From Bacteroidaceae bacterium (lineage in GTDB: Bacteria > Bacteroidota > Bacteroidia > Bacteroidales > Bacteroidaceae): a stretch of 55,514 nt of DNA. A model generated the notes under the pieces. The model did not search any database and had not been told where the DNA came from. It saw only the letters and a program-made list of their open reading frames with translations. A program made the translations under genes and the position numbers. Positions 47,800 through 55,514 of the stretch are shown piece after piece. How positions within the stretch are numbered: position 1 is the first letter of the stretch; each line of letters begins with the position of its first letter. The DNA lies in the NCBI GenBank assembly GCA_017416805.1, contig JAFQBB010000018.1, forward strand, positions 1 to 55,514, read 5' to 3'.

Positions 47800-50700
47800 T
47801 TAGTTAGTCATTTTCTGAAGTCTCTCTTCAATCATGCCGGCAATGTCATCACTCGCCGTGTAGTTCTGCCGGAGCGAGAGCAGGTATTGCTTGGCCTCTA
47901 TTTCGCGCCCGGTCTGCATATATACATCCGACAGGAGGACAAAGCTACGGGCCAGCCAATAAGTATGGGGTGTGCTCACCTCGATATAATTCAACAACAC
48001 TTTTTCGGCTTCGGCATAGTCCTTGGCCGAATAGTACATCTCGGCCAGACGGTATTTGGCTTCGGCACCATAGACATGGCGGGTATCCTTGGCCAGCTCT
48101 TCCAAGTCCTTTCCGGCCAGCTCACGGTTGCCTGCCTTGGCTGCAGCACGGCTACGGTAGTAGCGTGCCTCATTGGCCAGCTCGGGAGCAGTTTTTCCAT
48201 CGACCAGCAGTTCGGTAGCCGCACTGATTACCTCGCTGCCCTCGCCCGACAGATGAGCCGAACGAAGAATCCCCGTGCGTGCCATCAGCAAGCGGTCGGC
48301 CGAAGTGGTCTTTCCCCTCAACAGTTTGTAGAGGGTCAAAGCACGGGTGTAGTCCTTACTGTCGTAAGCCAATCCGGCAGCCATTGTTGTAGCCTCCTCC
48401 GAGAACTTGTTGTGAGGATATTCCAACACCTTGTCAAAGTGGGCAAGGGCTGCAGCGGCATCTTTCTTCTCATAGGCTGCCACACCAAGGTAGTAGTGTG
48501 CATTCAGGCGGTAAGCCCCCTCGGGGAAACTTTGCAGGTAAGCGGCCATGCTCCTTTCTGCCTCCTCCATGTCGCCACGCATATATACCTTCTCTGCCGC
48601 CAGATAGGTGAGCGAGTCGCGCTCATTCGTGTCAAACGAGATGGAGCCTTTCTGCTGGGCAGCATAGGCTGCATAGTCATCCACACGGTTCTGCTCTATA
48701 TAGATGTTCTTCAGATCCCGGCCTGCCACCCTGGCCTCATCACTGCCCGGATATGTCTCTATCACCAGTTTGTAGGCGGCAATGGCCTCATCAAACCGGT
48801 CGTCCTGATAGTAGAGCATACCAATCTCGCTGGCGGCCTTCCGGCTCAAAGCACTTTCGGGGAAGCGGTCGGCCAGCTCCTTGAACGAACTGATGGCCTG
48901 ACCGTTCTGCTCCATCTGCACGTAGGCACGACCCCGCTCGTAGAGAGCGTCATCAACATAGGCCGACTGAGGGAAGCGGTCAATCAGCGTATTCAGGTTG
49001 GCAACCTTCCCCTTATAGTCTTTCTGAAGACCTTGCACAAAAGCCTGCTGATACAGAGAATAGTCTCCCTGCAACGGGTCAATGGTTGTAGCCTCGGCAT
49101 AGGCCTGGGTTGCACCGTTGAAATCGCGCACATAGAAAAGGCAGTCGGCCTTACGGTTCAGGGCATCGGCCACCACTTGGGGAGTAGCAGCCTTGCGATA
49201 CTCGGCAAGCAGGCGGTCAAAGTAATTGCGCGCTTTTGAGTAGTCCTTCTGTTGGAAAGCAGTATAGCCCAGGTTGTAATGGGCCGTAGCCTGCTGGCGG
49301 GGGTTAGAGGTCGTGGTAGCCAGATACTGCAGATAGTCGGCTGCAGCCCCATTCCAATTGTTCATGCGGTAGTGCGTCTCGCCACGCCAGAAATAGGTAT
49401 CGGCCTGAATCTCGCGGTTGTAACGGGCATCTTTCAACGACTCATTAAAATATTTCAGGGCACTCGGATAATCGGAATTGGCAAAAGCCTCAGTGCCGAG
49501 GCGGTAGTTTATCTTCTGGCGGGCCTCCAGAATGCGCACACCCGGCTGCTTGATTTTGGCAATAGAGGCAAGAGCTGTCTTGTAACTGCGGGTGTTCATA
49601 TAGACCTCAACCAGGTAGTCGTTCACCTTGTCGGCGTATGGCGAAGTGGGGAACTCATTAAGGAAACGTTCGAATACGGTCACTGACTCACCGAAGCCGG
49701 TATAGGCAGTCTCGTGGATACAAAGAGCATAGTTGTAGAGAGCCTGCTCCTTCACAGCCTTGTCAAAATCCATGGACGAAGCCTGCTCAAAGGCCATGCG
49801 CGCCTTTACCCTATCCAACAGCTGCACATAGGCCAACCCACTATGCAGGTAGGCATTCTGGGCCAAAGCATCGCGCTCAGTGGCCGAGCGGGTCAGATTG
49901 GGAGCGGCTTGTGTGCAGATGCCTTGCTGCAATTGGCTCATACCTAATTTGTAGAGGGCATTTCGCTGGGGAGAGTCTGTACCATTCATATACTCCCCCA
50001 ACAGGCTGACAGCCCGGGCATATTGTCCCATGCCGTAAGCAGCCTCACCGGCTATGCGCTTCATCTCCAAGGCCTGTTCCGCATCCGGCCATTGTGCCAG
50101 GAAGGCCTCCGCCGTACTGGCAGCCTCGGCATAACGGCTCTGCTGCAACTGGATATCGGCAATATAATAAGGTGCCTGTCGGCCATAAATATTGTGCCCG
50201 GTCAGAGTCTCAAAGGCTGGTAGTGCCTCATCATGACGGCCGTAGGTATAGTCTATGTATGCCTTGTAGTAACGGGCTTCGGCTTCATGCCCGGCACTGA
50301 CACTCTGCACCACAATAAAGAGAGCATAGGCCTCTTCCACATCACCTGTCTTCAACAGGCAGATTGCCTTATAGAGCGTTGCTTCGTCACGTTCATTATC
50401 GCCTAACAGGGAGATATCAGCTTGGGAGTAGCGTTCCAAAGCACGATCATACACTCCTCTGAAATAGAACGAGTTGCCTGCCAATATGTGCAGACGATTG
50501 GCATGAGGGGTGTCCGGATACTTGGTGAGGTAATCCTCTATCTGGTCAAGACAATCTGCCTCTTTCAGGTAATAGGCCGTACAGACGGTCATGTATTCAG
50601 CTTCAGCAATACGCGCACGATGGTCTACTCCTGTAGCCGGAAGGGCAAGAAACTGCTCCAATGTCTGCTCGGCAGCAACATACTTCCCACGCAAATACAG

Positions 50701-50811
50701 TTGGGAGCCTTCGGCATACAGTTCCTCGGCTGTACGCGCGGGACGTTGTGCCCCGACACTGCCGGACAGTGTACCCAACAGGGCTGTCAGCAGAATAAAA
50801 TGTTTGTTCAT
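47800..50811 (-). CDS. Large exported TPR protein
   Basis: 1003 aa with signal peptide MNKHFILLTALLGTLSGSVG. The rest is a long superhelix of tetratricopeptide-like repeats (for example YLRGKYVAAEQTLEQFL, YYQDDRFDEAIAAYKLVIE, YYSAKDYAEAEKVLLNYIE), including YbgF/BamD-like stretches such as FPEGAYRLNAHYYLGVAAYE. Probably a periplasmic scaffold working with the barrel protein encoded 21 bp downstream. The start at 50811 is chosen because the -7 element lies at 50836-50843; the frame to 50838 overlaps it. Confidence 0.9.
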   Translation of the reverse strand: MNKHFILLTALLGTLSGSVGAQRPARTAEELYAEGSQLYLRGKYVAAEQTLEQFLALPATGVDHRARIAEAEYMTVCTAYYLKEADCLDQIEDYLTKYPDTPHANRLHILAGNSFYFRGVYDRALERYSQADISLLGDNERDEATLYKAICLLKTGDVEEAYALFIVVQSVSAGHEAEARYYKAYIDYTYGRHDEALPAFETLTGHNIYGRQAPYYIADIQLQQSRYAEAASTAEAFLAQWPDAEQALEMKRIAGEAAYGMGQYARAVSLLGEYMNGTDSPQRNALYKLGMSQLQQGICTQAAPNLTRSATERDALAQNAYLHSGLAYVQLLDRVKARMAFEQASSMDFDKAVKEQALYNYALCIHETAYTGFGESVTVFERFLNEFPTSPYADKVNDYLVEVYMNTRSYKTALASIAKIKQPGVRILEARQKINYRLGTEAFANSDYPSALKYFNESLKDARYNREIQADTYFWRGETHYRMNNWNGAAADYLQYLATTTSNPRQQATAHYNLGYTAFQQKDYSKARNYFDRLLAEYRKAATPQVVADALNRKADCLFYVRDFNGATQAYAEATTIDPLQGDYSLYQQAFVQGLQKDYKGKVANLNTLIDRFPQSAYVDDALYERGRAYVQMEQNGQAISSFKELADRFPESALSRKAASEIGMLYYQDDRFDEAIAAYKLVIETYPGSDEARVAGRDLKNIYIEQNRVDDYAAYAAQQKGSISFDTNERDSLTYLAAEKVYMRGDMEEAERSMAAYLQSFPEGAYRLNAHYYLGVAAYEKKDAAAALAHFDKVLEYPHNKFSEEATTMAAGLAYDSKDYTRALTLYKLLRGKTTSADRLLMARTGILRSAHLSGEGSEVISAATELLVDGKTAPELANEARYYRSRAAAKAGNRELAGKDLEELAKDTRHVYGAEAKYRLAEMYYSAKDYAEAEKVLLNYIEVSTPHTYWLARSFVLLSDVYMQTGREIEAKQYLLSLRQNYTASDDIAGMIEERLQKMTN

Positions 50812-50835
50812 AAGTGTATCTTTAATATAATTGTG

Positions 50836-50843
50836 CAAAGCTA
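50836..50843 (-). promoter_or_regulatory. -7 element of the TPR/barrel operon
   Basis: TAGCTTTG on the minus strand, followed by CAC, 25 bp before the ATG at 50811. Confidence 0.6.
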
Positions 50844-50973
50844 CTATATTTTTCCCAACAACTGCCTGAATGGAGTGAAGATTTAACTATTTACCACTTT
50901 CTGCACAGAGCCGCAGGTAGGGAATACCTGTATGCCTCCCTTACATCCTCCTTAATACAACTTCATAAAAGAG

Positions 50974-51459
50974 CTATAACATCAGTTCATAGTCTGTCAC
51001 ATCAAGCCAACGGCCAAACTTATAGCCCACCTCCTTGTAGAGCGACACCTGACAGAAGCCCAAACGCGTGTGCATCCGCCTGCTGCCCTCATTCTCGGCT
51101 GTGATGCAGGCCACCAAGGCATGTACACCTCTTTCACGACACTGTGCAATCAGTTCCTCCATCAGTCTGAGGCCAATACCCTGTCCCTGGAAATCGGGAC
51201 AGACATAGACCGTCGTCTCCCATGTATGGCGGAAAGCTGTCCGCTCTTTCCACGGATGAGCATAAGCATAGCCTACCACACTACCCTTCTCCTCAGCTAC
51301 CACATAGGCTCCATGCTTCATTAAGGAGCTGATTCGGGCTTGCATGGTTGCTGTATCAAGTGGCTCGACTTCAAAGGTTACGGTCGTTTCCGTAATGTAC
51401 CGGTTATAGATAGCTGCTATTCCGGCAGCATCGTCCAAGTTGACAAATCGTATTTCCAT
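50974..51459 (-). CDS. GNAT N-acetyltransferase (phosphinothricin-type)
   Basis: 161-aa Gcn5-related acetyltransferase. The N-terminus MEIRFVNLDDAAGIAAIYNR and ITETTVTFEVEPLD are typical of the phosphinothricin/methionine sulfoximine acetyltransferase subgroup. The acetyl-CoA loop is VYVCPDFQGQGIGLRLMEEL (Q/R-x-x-G-x-G/A), followed by ALVACITAENEGSRRMHTRL. The actual acceptor in Bacteroidales is unknown; amino acids such as methionine sulfone are family substrates. The ATG at 51459 is used since the promoter -7 lies at 51476-51483, so the longer frame is not transcribed. Divergent from the sugar acetyltransferase gene. Confidence 0.9.
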   Translation of the reverse strand: MEIRFVNLDDAAGIAAIYNRYITETTVTFEVEPLDTATMQARISSLMKHGAYVVAEEKGSVVGYAYAHPWKERTAFRHTWETTVYVCPDFQGQGIGLRLMEELIAQCRERGVHALVACITAENEGSRRMHTRLGFCQVSLYKEVGYKFGRWLDVTDYELML

Positions 51460-51475
51460 GAGATTCTTTTGCCCA

Positions 51476-51535
51476 CAAAGGTAATAAAAAGCTCTGCCAC
51501 ATACACACAAGTTTCCGGGAAAATGGCTACTTTTG
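51476..51535. promoter_or_regulatory. Divergent promoter region, GNAT and sugar acetyltransferase
   Basis: Minus-strand -7 TACCTTTG (51476-51483) for the GNAT gene and plus-strand -7 TACTTTTG (51528-51535) for the O-acetyltransferase gene lie 44 bp apart. Confidence 0.7.
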
Positions 51536-51568
51536 CAGAAAAGTATGACATTTATACCTCGTAAGATT

Positions 51569-52138
51569 ATGAAAACCGAGTTTGAGAAGATGCGAAGCCA
51601 AGAGCTGTACAGCTTTGCTGACCCGGAAGTGGAAGCCAGCATTGTCCGTGCACAGAGGCTTTGTGCCCGCCTGCGCTCACTGACTATCAGTGACCCAGAA
51701 TACCGCCCCTTGATAAGTGAACTTATTCCCAATATCCCTGAGACAGCCACCATCTGCCCTCCTTTCCATTGCGACCATGGGCATGGCATTGTACTGGACG
51801 AGGACGTGTTCATCAACTACAATGCCGTGATGCTCGACGGTGGGTACATCAAGATAGGAAAACACACCAAAATAGGTCCCAACTGCAGTTTCTATACCCC
51901 CAACCACCCTATTGACCCTGTAGAGCGCCGCGAACCGAAGGAGACGGCCTACCCCATCACCATTGGTGAAGACACGTGGTTGGGAGGCAACGTGACCGTC
52001 TGTCCGGGTGTCACCATCGGCAGTCGCTGCATCATTGCTGCCGGCAGTGTAGTGACACACGACATCCCTGATGACTCACTTGCCGCAGGTTGCCCCGCCG
52101 TGGTGAAAAAAAAGTTGAACGAAAAGAATATGGATTGA
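51569..52138 (+). CDS. Sugar O-acetyltransferase (maltose/galactoside type)
   Basis: Left-handed beta-helix acetyltransferase of the LacA/Maa group, 189 aa. N-terminal mac domain (MKTEFEKMRSQELYSFADPE), then hexapeptide repeats (FINYNAVMLDGGYIKIGKHT), and the active-site region with PNHPIDPVERR (catalytic His in NHPI) and ITIGEDTWLGGNVTVCPGV. It transfers acetyl from acetyl-CoA to a sugar hydroxyl. The ATG at 51569 is preferred to those at 51533 and 51545, which fall in the -7 element or at the transcript start. Confidence 0.93.
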   Translation: MKTEFEKMRSQELYSFADPEVEASIVRAQRLCARLRSLTISDPEYRPLISELIPNIPETATICPPFHCDHGHGIVLDEDVFINYNAVMLDGGYIKIGKHTKIGPNCSFYTPNHPIDPVERREPKETAYPITIGEDTWLGGNVTVCPGVTIGSRCIIAAGSVVTHDIPDDSLAAGCPAVVKKKLNEKNMD

Positions 52139-52172
52139 CAATAATCAAGCTACGCCAATCTGAACGGAATCT

Positions 52173-52823
52173 TCAGATATAGTCCTTCAAAATGTCCCAC
52201 ACAGCCAAAATATGGCACACTGAGCCTGCAAGCACGAAGAAGTGAAAGACGGAGTGCATATATCGCCTCTTGTTGAAGGAATAAAATAGGGCACCAGTAA
52301 CATAGCAACCACCTTCAGCTACAATCCAACCTACAGCATGAGGACTGACAGCATCCATCAATGGTTTGAAGGCAACGAGGACGACCAGCCCCATCAGGAC
52401 GTAGCAAATGGTTTCAAGGTTACTGTGCTGTTTTAGTTTGCGGAAACTCATGACTGTACCCACAATAGCACATAACCAGACAAAAGAAAAAAGAGTCCAT
52501 CCCCAATAACCTTGTTCACGCATTGCCACCAAGGTGATGGGCGAATAGCTGCCGGCTATATGCCAATAGATAGCGGCATGGTCCCACTTGCGCAACCGCT
52601 CTTTCCATCGGTTGGTAGCCGGACAGGCATGGTAGGCAGTGGAAGCAATGTACGAACCCAACATACCACCCAAATAAAGCCATACACCCCACTGCATCCA
52701 TACATCACCATGGCGATAGCAATAAATAAGGAAACAAATACCAATGATGATGCCTAACAGGATGCCGCCAGCATGAGAAAGGTAATTGGTACGCTCTTCG
52801 CCCCGAGTGTATTTGATGGCCAT
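52173..52823 (-). CDS. trhA: Hemolysin III/TrhA family membrane protein
   Basis: PAQR-like inner-membrane protein, 216 aa, seven predicted helices. The family motifs are present: ERTNYLSHAGGILLGIIIG near the start, YHACPATNRWKERLRKWDHAAIYWHIAGSYSPI split across helices 2-3 (conserved His and Asp residues), and HSVFHFFVLAG near the end. Members are called hemolysin III; TrhA of B. subtilis is linked to membrane energetics. Starts 7 bp after the Fur-family gene, so the two are cotranscribed, which hints at metal control. Confidence 0.92.
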   Translation of the reverse strand: MAIKYTRGEERTNYLSHAGGILLGIIIGICFLIYCYRHGDVWMQWGVWLYLGGMLGSYIASTAYHACPATNRWKERLRKWDHAAIYWHIAGSYSPITLVAMREQGYWGWTLFSFVWLCAIVGTVMSFRKLKQHSNLETICYVLMGLVVLVAFKPLMDAVSPHAVGWIVAEGGCYVTGALFYSFNKRRYMHSVFHFFVLAGSVCHILAVWDILKDYI

Positions 52824-52830
52824 AGTGTTG

Positions 52831-53253
52831 TTATCTTTTGTTTTTCCCGCACTCCCCACATACACCTTGCACTACGTAGTTGATGCTGTGCAGAGTGAAT
52901 CCGTCAGGGAGTTGTACAGTGGGGATATGTTCCGACTTCAGACAAAAAGTACGGTGACACACGGTGCAGAAAGCGTGTACATGATGGCAATGATGGTGAT
53001 TGCCATGTTCATCGTGATCCAGACAGAGACAAAACTTCCGGTGTCCGCTGCCGTCCTCGAATCCGTGCAACAGGTCATGTTCCTCAAAAAGAGTGAGCGT
53101 GCGGAAGATGCTGCTACGGTCCACCGTAGGCAACAAATCCTCCACATCGGCCAATGAAAAGGCATAGTCGATGTGCTGGATTTCGCGCCACACCAATTGG
53201 CGCACCGCCGTCGGACGGATGTTATGGGAAAGGAATATATCGGATTCGGACAT
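52831..53253 (-). CDS. Fur-family metalloregulator
   Basis: 140-aa ferric-uptake-regulator-type repressor. Winged helix at about 10-80 (FSLADVEDLLPTVDRSSIFR, LTLFEEHDLLHGFED) and a metal-binding dimerisation domain with a His-rich stretch (HDEHGNHHHCHHVHAFC). The first structural zinc pair is CTVC and the second is CGEC near the end. The His/Cys density favours Zur or a broad-metal sensor over iron-Fur, but this is not certain. Upstream is the second palindromic element; downstream is trhA. Confidence 0.92.
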   Translation of the reverse strand: MSESDIFLSHNIRPTAVRQLVWREIQHIDYAFSLADVEDLLPTVDRSSIFRTLTLFEEHDLLHGFEDGSGHRKFCLCLDHDEHGNHHHCHHVHAFCTVCHRTFCLKSEHIPTVQLPDGFTLHSINYVVQGVCGECGKNKR

Positions 53254-53262
53254 GGAGATATG

Positions 53263-53466
53263 GGAGTTAGAGGAGTTAAAGGAGCTAGCCTAGGAGTTAT
53301 CGCAGGCAAAGCCTGCTAGCCAATAGTAAAGCTACAAGTGACAAGTTACGAATACAAGCAAGCCATGCGGCACCAAACTTGTCACTTGCAAAACATTCGG
53401 CTTTAACTCCTAACGAACGAAGTGAGTGCTAACTTCTAGCGAAGCGATAACTCCTTTAACTCCTAA
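53263..53466. repeat. Palindromic intergenic element, copy 2
   Basis: Shares words and order with 41201-41345: AGAGGAGTTAAAGGAG, AGGAGTTATCGC, TGCTAGCCAA, TCGGCTTTAACTCCTA, TAGCGAAGCGATAACTCCTTTAACTCCT. It has extra internal hairpins: GCAGGC/GCCTGC (53302-53316) and CAAGTGACAAGTT/AACTTGTCACTTG (53335-53347/53376-53388). It fills the gap between the Fur gene and ferritin. No gene seen. Confidence 0.7.
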
Positions 53467-53471
53467 AAATG

Positions 53472-53996
53472 TTATTCAGCCGAATTTGCCAGCGGTGAAG
53501 GGGTCGTATAAGTGCGTGCGGCCAACTCCTTGTCAAGCATATACATGCCGTACTTGTTGTCCTCTACAGCCTCTACAGCGGTAATCATGTCGCGTGCATT
53601 CTCCTCTTCTTCCACCTGCTCGTCGATAAACCATACGAGGCGGTTGATAGAGGCAAAGTCGCGGTCTTCGTTGGCTATGGCAGCCAAATTATTGATGAGG
53701 GAAGTCACCTTCTTCTCGTGTTCCAATGTCTGTTTGAACATAGCCAGTACATTGTCCCATGTTGCAGGTACCTCGTCGATAGGCAACAAAGTCACCTTGG
53801 CATCTATACTGTTCAGGTAGTTCATAAAGATACGGGCATGATCCTGTTCTTCCTGGAACTGAACGTAGAACCAGTTTGCAACACCCTTATATCCTTTTGT
53901 CTCAGCATCCATTGACATAGCCAAATAGAGATAGGCCGACCACAGCTCGGCATTAATCTGCGCATTAATCGCATCATGTAATTTCTTGCTTATCAT
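53472..53996 (-). CDS. ftnA: Ferritin
   Basis: Bacterial non-haem ferritin, 174 aa, four-helix bundle that oxidises and stores iron as a 24-mer. It starts MISKKLHDAINAQINAELWS, with the ferroxidase residues in INAELWSAYLYL, QFQEEQDHARIF (E and H of the diiron centre) and WFIDEQVEEEENARD. Promoter seen 49 bp upstream. The Fur-family gene is nearby but in a separate unit. Confidence 0.96.
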   Translation of the reverse strand: MISKKLHDAINAQINAELWSAYLYLAMSMDAETKGYKGVANWFYVQFQEEQDHARIFMNYLNSIDAKVTLLPIDEVPATWDNVLAMFKQTLEHEKKVTSLINNLAAIANEDRDFASINRLVWFIDEQVEEEENARDMITAVEAVEDNKYGMYMLDKELAARTYTTPSPLANSAE

Positions 53997-54044
53997 ATCC
54001 TTCTAATTATTAATGGTTAGTGATGGTTCATTCCATCTTGCCTG

Positions 54045-54076
54045 CAAAGATAAAAAGTGTTATCCAATTCTCCAAA
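54045..54076 (-). promoter_or_regulatory. Promoter of ferritin
   Basis: On the minus strand TTTG (54073-54076), 20-bp spacer, TATCTTTG (54045-54052). The ATG at 53996 is about 42 nt past the predicted start. Confidence 0.8.
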
Positions 54077-54146
54077 GGAATAGAAAGCTTTTAGTTTTTT
54101 TAGTGGAAACATTGTCAAGACTACGCAAAACTCCCCTCAAAGCATC

Positions 54147-55511
54147 CTATGTTTTTAGTTCCTCACTATCTTTTCTTATTCTCTCTATTTTAAGAAATAG
54201 GATTACCACCAGTGTCAGCATCTCTGCCACAGGCATGGCCAACCAAATGCCGGGTACATCCAGCCACAGGGGGAGCAACAGGAAGCAGGGAACAAGAAGC
54301 ACAGTGCGCAAAATAACAATAAGTGTGGCACGGCGCATGTTTTCCAGACTCTGATAGTAGCCTGTCAGGGCAATGTTGAGGAAATAGAACAGAATGCCTG
54401 CGGCAAAGTAAGGGAATCCCTCTATGGCCAGCAGGCCGGCCTGACTCTGCGGGTCAACGAACAAGGCTGTCAGTGGATGTGGGAAAAATACGAAGCCCAA
54501 GATGACCACCACAGCAAAGCCTATCGAAGTAGCAAGCATAAGGCGCAGAGCCTGATGGATGCGATGATAGCGCCCGGTGCCAAAGTCGTAGCTGATGATG
54601 GGTTGTGCCGACTGTGCCACGGCATTGCCAATCATGAAGAAGAAGGGGGAATAGTAGCAGGCGATACCGAAAGCTCCCACACCCTCGTCACCTAAATAAT
54701 GCATAAAGGTGAGGTTTCCCACGAAGGTAAGTACGGCCAATGTCATCTCGCCCAACAACGAGGCCGAACCGATACGGCACTGATAACCGATATTACGCAG
54801 ACTCAACCGCAGACTCTTGCGGCTCCACTTCACCCGTGCCGGATGCAGGCTGTGGGCGAAGAACAGCAAATAGCCCAAAGCCATAATGCCACCCACGGCA
54901 ATGCTAAGCCCCGTAGCGATGGCTGCCCCCTTCACACCCATACCGAGGGGGAAGATGAAAAGCCAGTCGAGCACGGCATTCAGCACACAGGGAATGATGT
55001 TGCACCACATGGCCACCTTGGGCGCTCCGTCCAAGCGGATGATGAACAGGCCGATAAAGCTCCACATCTGGAAGACGAAGCAGGGGACTATCCATATCAG
55101 GTAGTCGCGCACCTGTGACAACAGACTTTCCGACGAACCGAGCAGGCGGGCAGTCTCCGTAGGCCACAGCCAGATGAACAGACTGAAGAGTGCGCACAGC
55201 AACGAGGTGCCCACCAAGGCTTGTGTCACGTTCATCCGTGCGGCCTGCAACTTGCGTCGCCCCACATGGATGCTGCTCACTACGGAGCAACCGGCACCCA
55301 CCATCAGGCCCAGGCCGGACATTATCTGATACACGGGCACCACGATGTTCACCGCTGCCACACCATCGGCACCTACGCCGTGGCCGATGAAGATGCCGTC
55401 GATGGCCGTCACGGCCGATATGGCCAGCGAGCCCAATAAGGTAGGTATCAATATGCGGCGGAACAGTGTGCTCACCCGCCCATTTTCAAAGTCTATTGCA
55501 TCTCGGTTCAT
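54147..55511 (-). CDS. MATE-family efflux transporter
   Basis: Multidrug and toxin extrusion transporter, 454 aa, about 12 helices in two halves. Features are the N-terminal FRRILIPTLLGSLAISAVTA, IDGIFIGHGVGADGVAAVNI, IYQIMSGLGLMVGAG as VYQIMSGLGLMVGAG, and in the second half NAVAQSAQPIISYDFG. Typical ion-coupled drug or metabolite exporter. The start codon is 4 bp inside the window edge, so a slightly longer N-terminus outside the window cannot be excluded, but the length is normal for the family. Confidence 0.92.
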   Translation of the reverse strand: MNRDAIDFENGRVSTLFRRILIPTLLGSLAISAVTAIDGIFIGHGVGADGVAAVNIVVPVYQIMSGLGLMVGAGCSVVSSIHVGRRKLQAARMNVTQALVGTSLLCALFSLFIWLWPTETARLLGSSESLLSQVRDYLIWIVPCFVFQMWSFIGLFIIRLDGAPKVAMWCNIIPCVLNAVLDWLFIFPLGMGVKGAAIATGLSIAVGGIMALGYLLFFAHSLHPARVKWSRKSLRLSLRNIGYQCRIGSASLLGEMTLAVLTFVGNLTFMHYLGDEGVGAFGIACYYSPFFFMIGNAVAQSAQPIISYDFGTGRYHRIHQALRLMLATSIGFAVVVILGFVFFPHPLTALFVDPQSQAGLLAIEGFPYFAAGILFYFLNIALTGYYQSLENMRRATLIVILRTVLLVPCFLLLPLWLDVPGIWLAMPVAEMLTLVVILFLKIERIRKDSEELKT

Positions 55512-55514
55512 ATA

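Noticed and set aside
47797-49239. 480-codon plus-strand frame opposite the TPR gene
   Set aside because: Antisense shadow of a GC-rich repeat protein; the minus-strand TPR frame is over 1000 codons with a signal peptide and a promoter.
51460-51816. Upstream extension of the GNAT reading frame
   Set aside because: It crosses the divergent promoter and overlaps the sugar acetyltransferase coding region; GNAT similarity starts exactly at 51459.

Overview
The window reads as ordinary chromosome of a Bacteroidales bacterium, probably Bacteroidaceae. The evidence is the Bacteroidota promoter form (TTTG, 19-21 bp, TAnnTTTG), which can be placed upstream of many genes. It also includes the gene order rplM-rpsI-rpsB-tsf, large exported GH2 and GH28 enzymes, a long HU-related protein, and Bacteroidetes-type ArgB, SpeA and TopA. 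There is no rRNA, tRNA, CRISPR array, prophage or plasmid backbone in view. Genus-level naming would be a guess.

Layout. 1-3.2 kb: ribosomal protein and EF-Ts operon, minus strand, with a leader of about 127 nt and a GTG start for L13. 3.6-5.0 kb: GH28 lipoprotein. 5.0-7.0 kb: TonB-like protein, eIF1/SUI1 and MnmD-like methyltransferase from one promoter. 7.1-11.0 kb: a polyferredoxin membrane protein, a Tat-signal aldo/keto reductase, TatA (51 aa) and TatC, in transcription order. The Tat pore is therefore encoded with two proteins that carry twin-arginine motifs.

11.4-27.3 kb is the accessory core: eight exported thioredoxin-fold (TlpA-like) paralogues in a direct tandem array, interrupted by AAA+ ATPase/PD-(D/E)XK-like genes (two intact, one reduced to its C-terminal 64 residues). 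Two halves of the array are collinear. A promoter-leader module of about 190 bp, repeated with three mismatches in the 177 bp before the start codon, heads each half. The order is then long paralogue, short paralogue, (paralogue or its tail), (ATPase or its stub), paralogue with the MMMKRKK start. A 17-bp TGTCTAA palindrome sits exactly 77 bp upstream of the -7 element in front of three of the paralogue operons. I consider this array the strongest candidate for an undescribed system. A fast-evolving set of redox lipoproteins under a shared regulator, colonised by ATPase-nuclease genes, fits what is seen, but the function is inference.

27.5-36.2 kb: an HU-related gene with a perfect 22-bp inverted repeat upstream, a divergent GH2 pair, a LamG plus beta-propeller protein and an AraC regulator, forming a small glycan locus without susCD. 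36.4-42.1 kb: topA, aroK, speA, argB (housekeeping). 42.3-46 kb: PAS histidine kinase, YgjP-like metallopeptidase, metal-efflux permease with an HMA domain. 46.2-50.8 kb: TPR protein and outer-membrane barrel. 51-55.5 kb: GNAT, sugar O-acetyltransferase, Fur-family regulator with TrhA/hemolysin III, ferritin, MATE transporter. A palindromic intergenic element occurs in two copies (41.2 and 53.3 kb).
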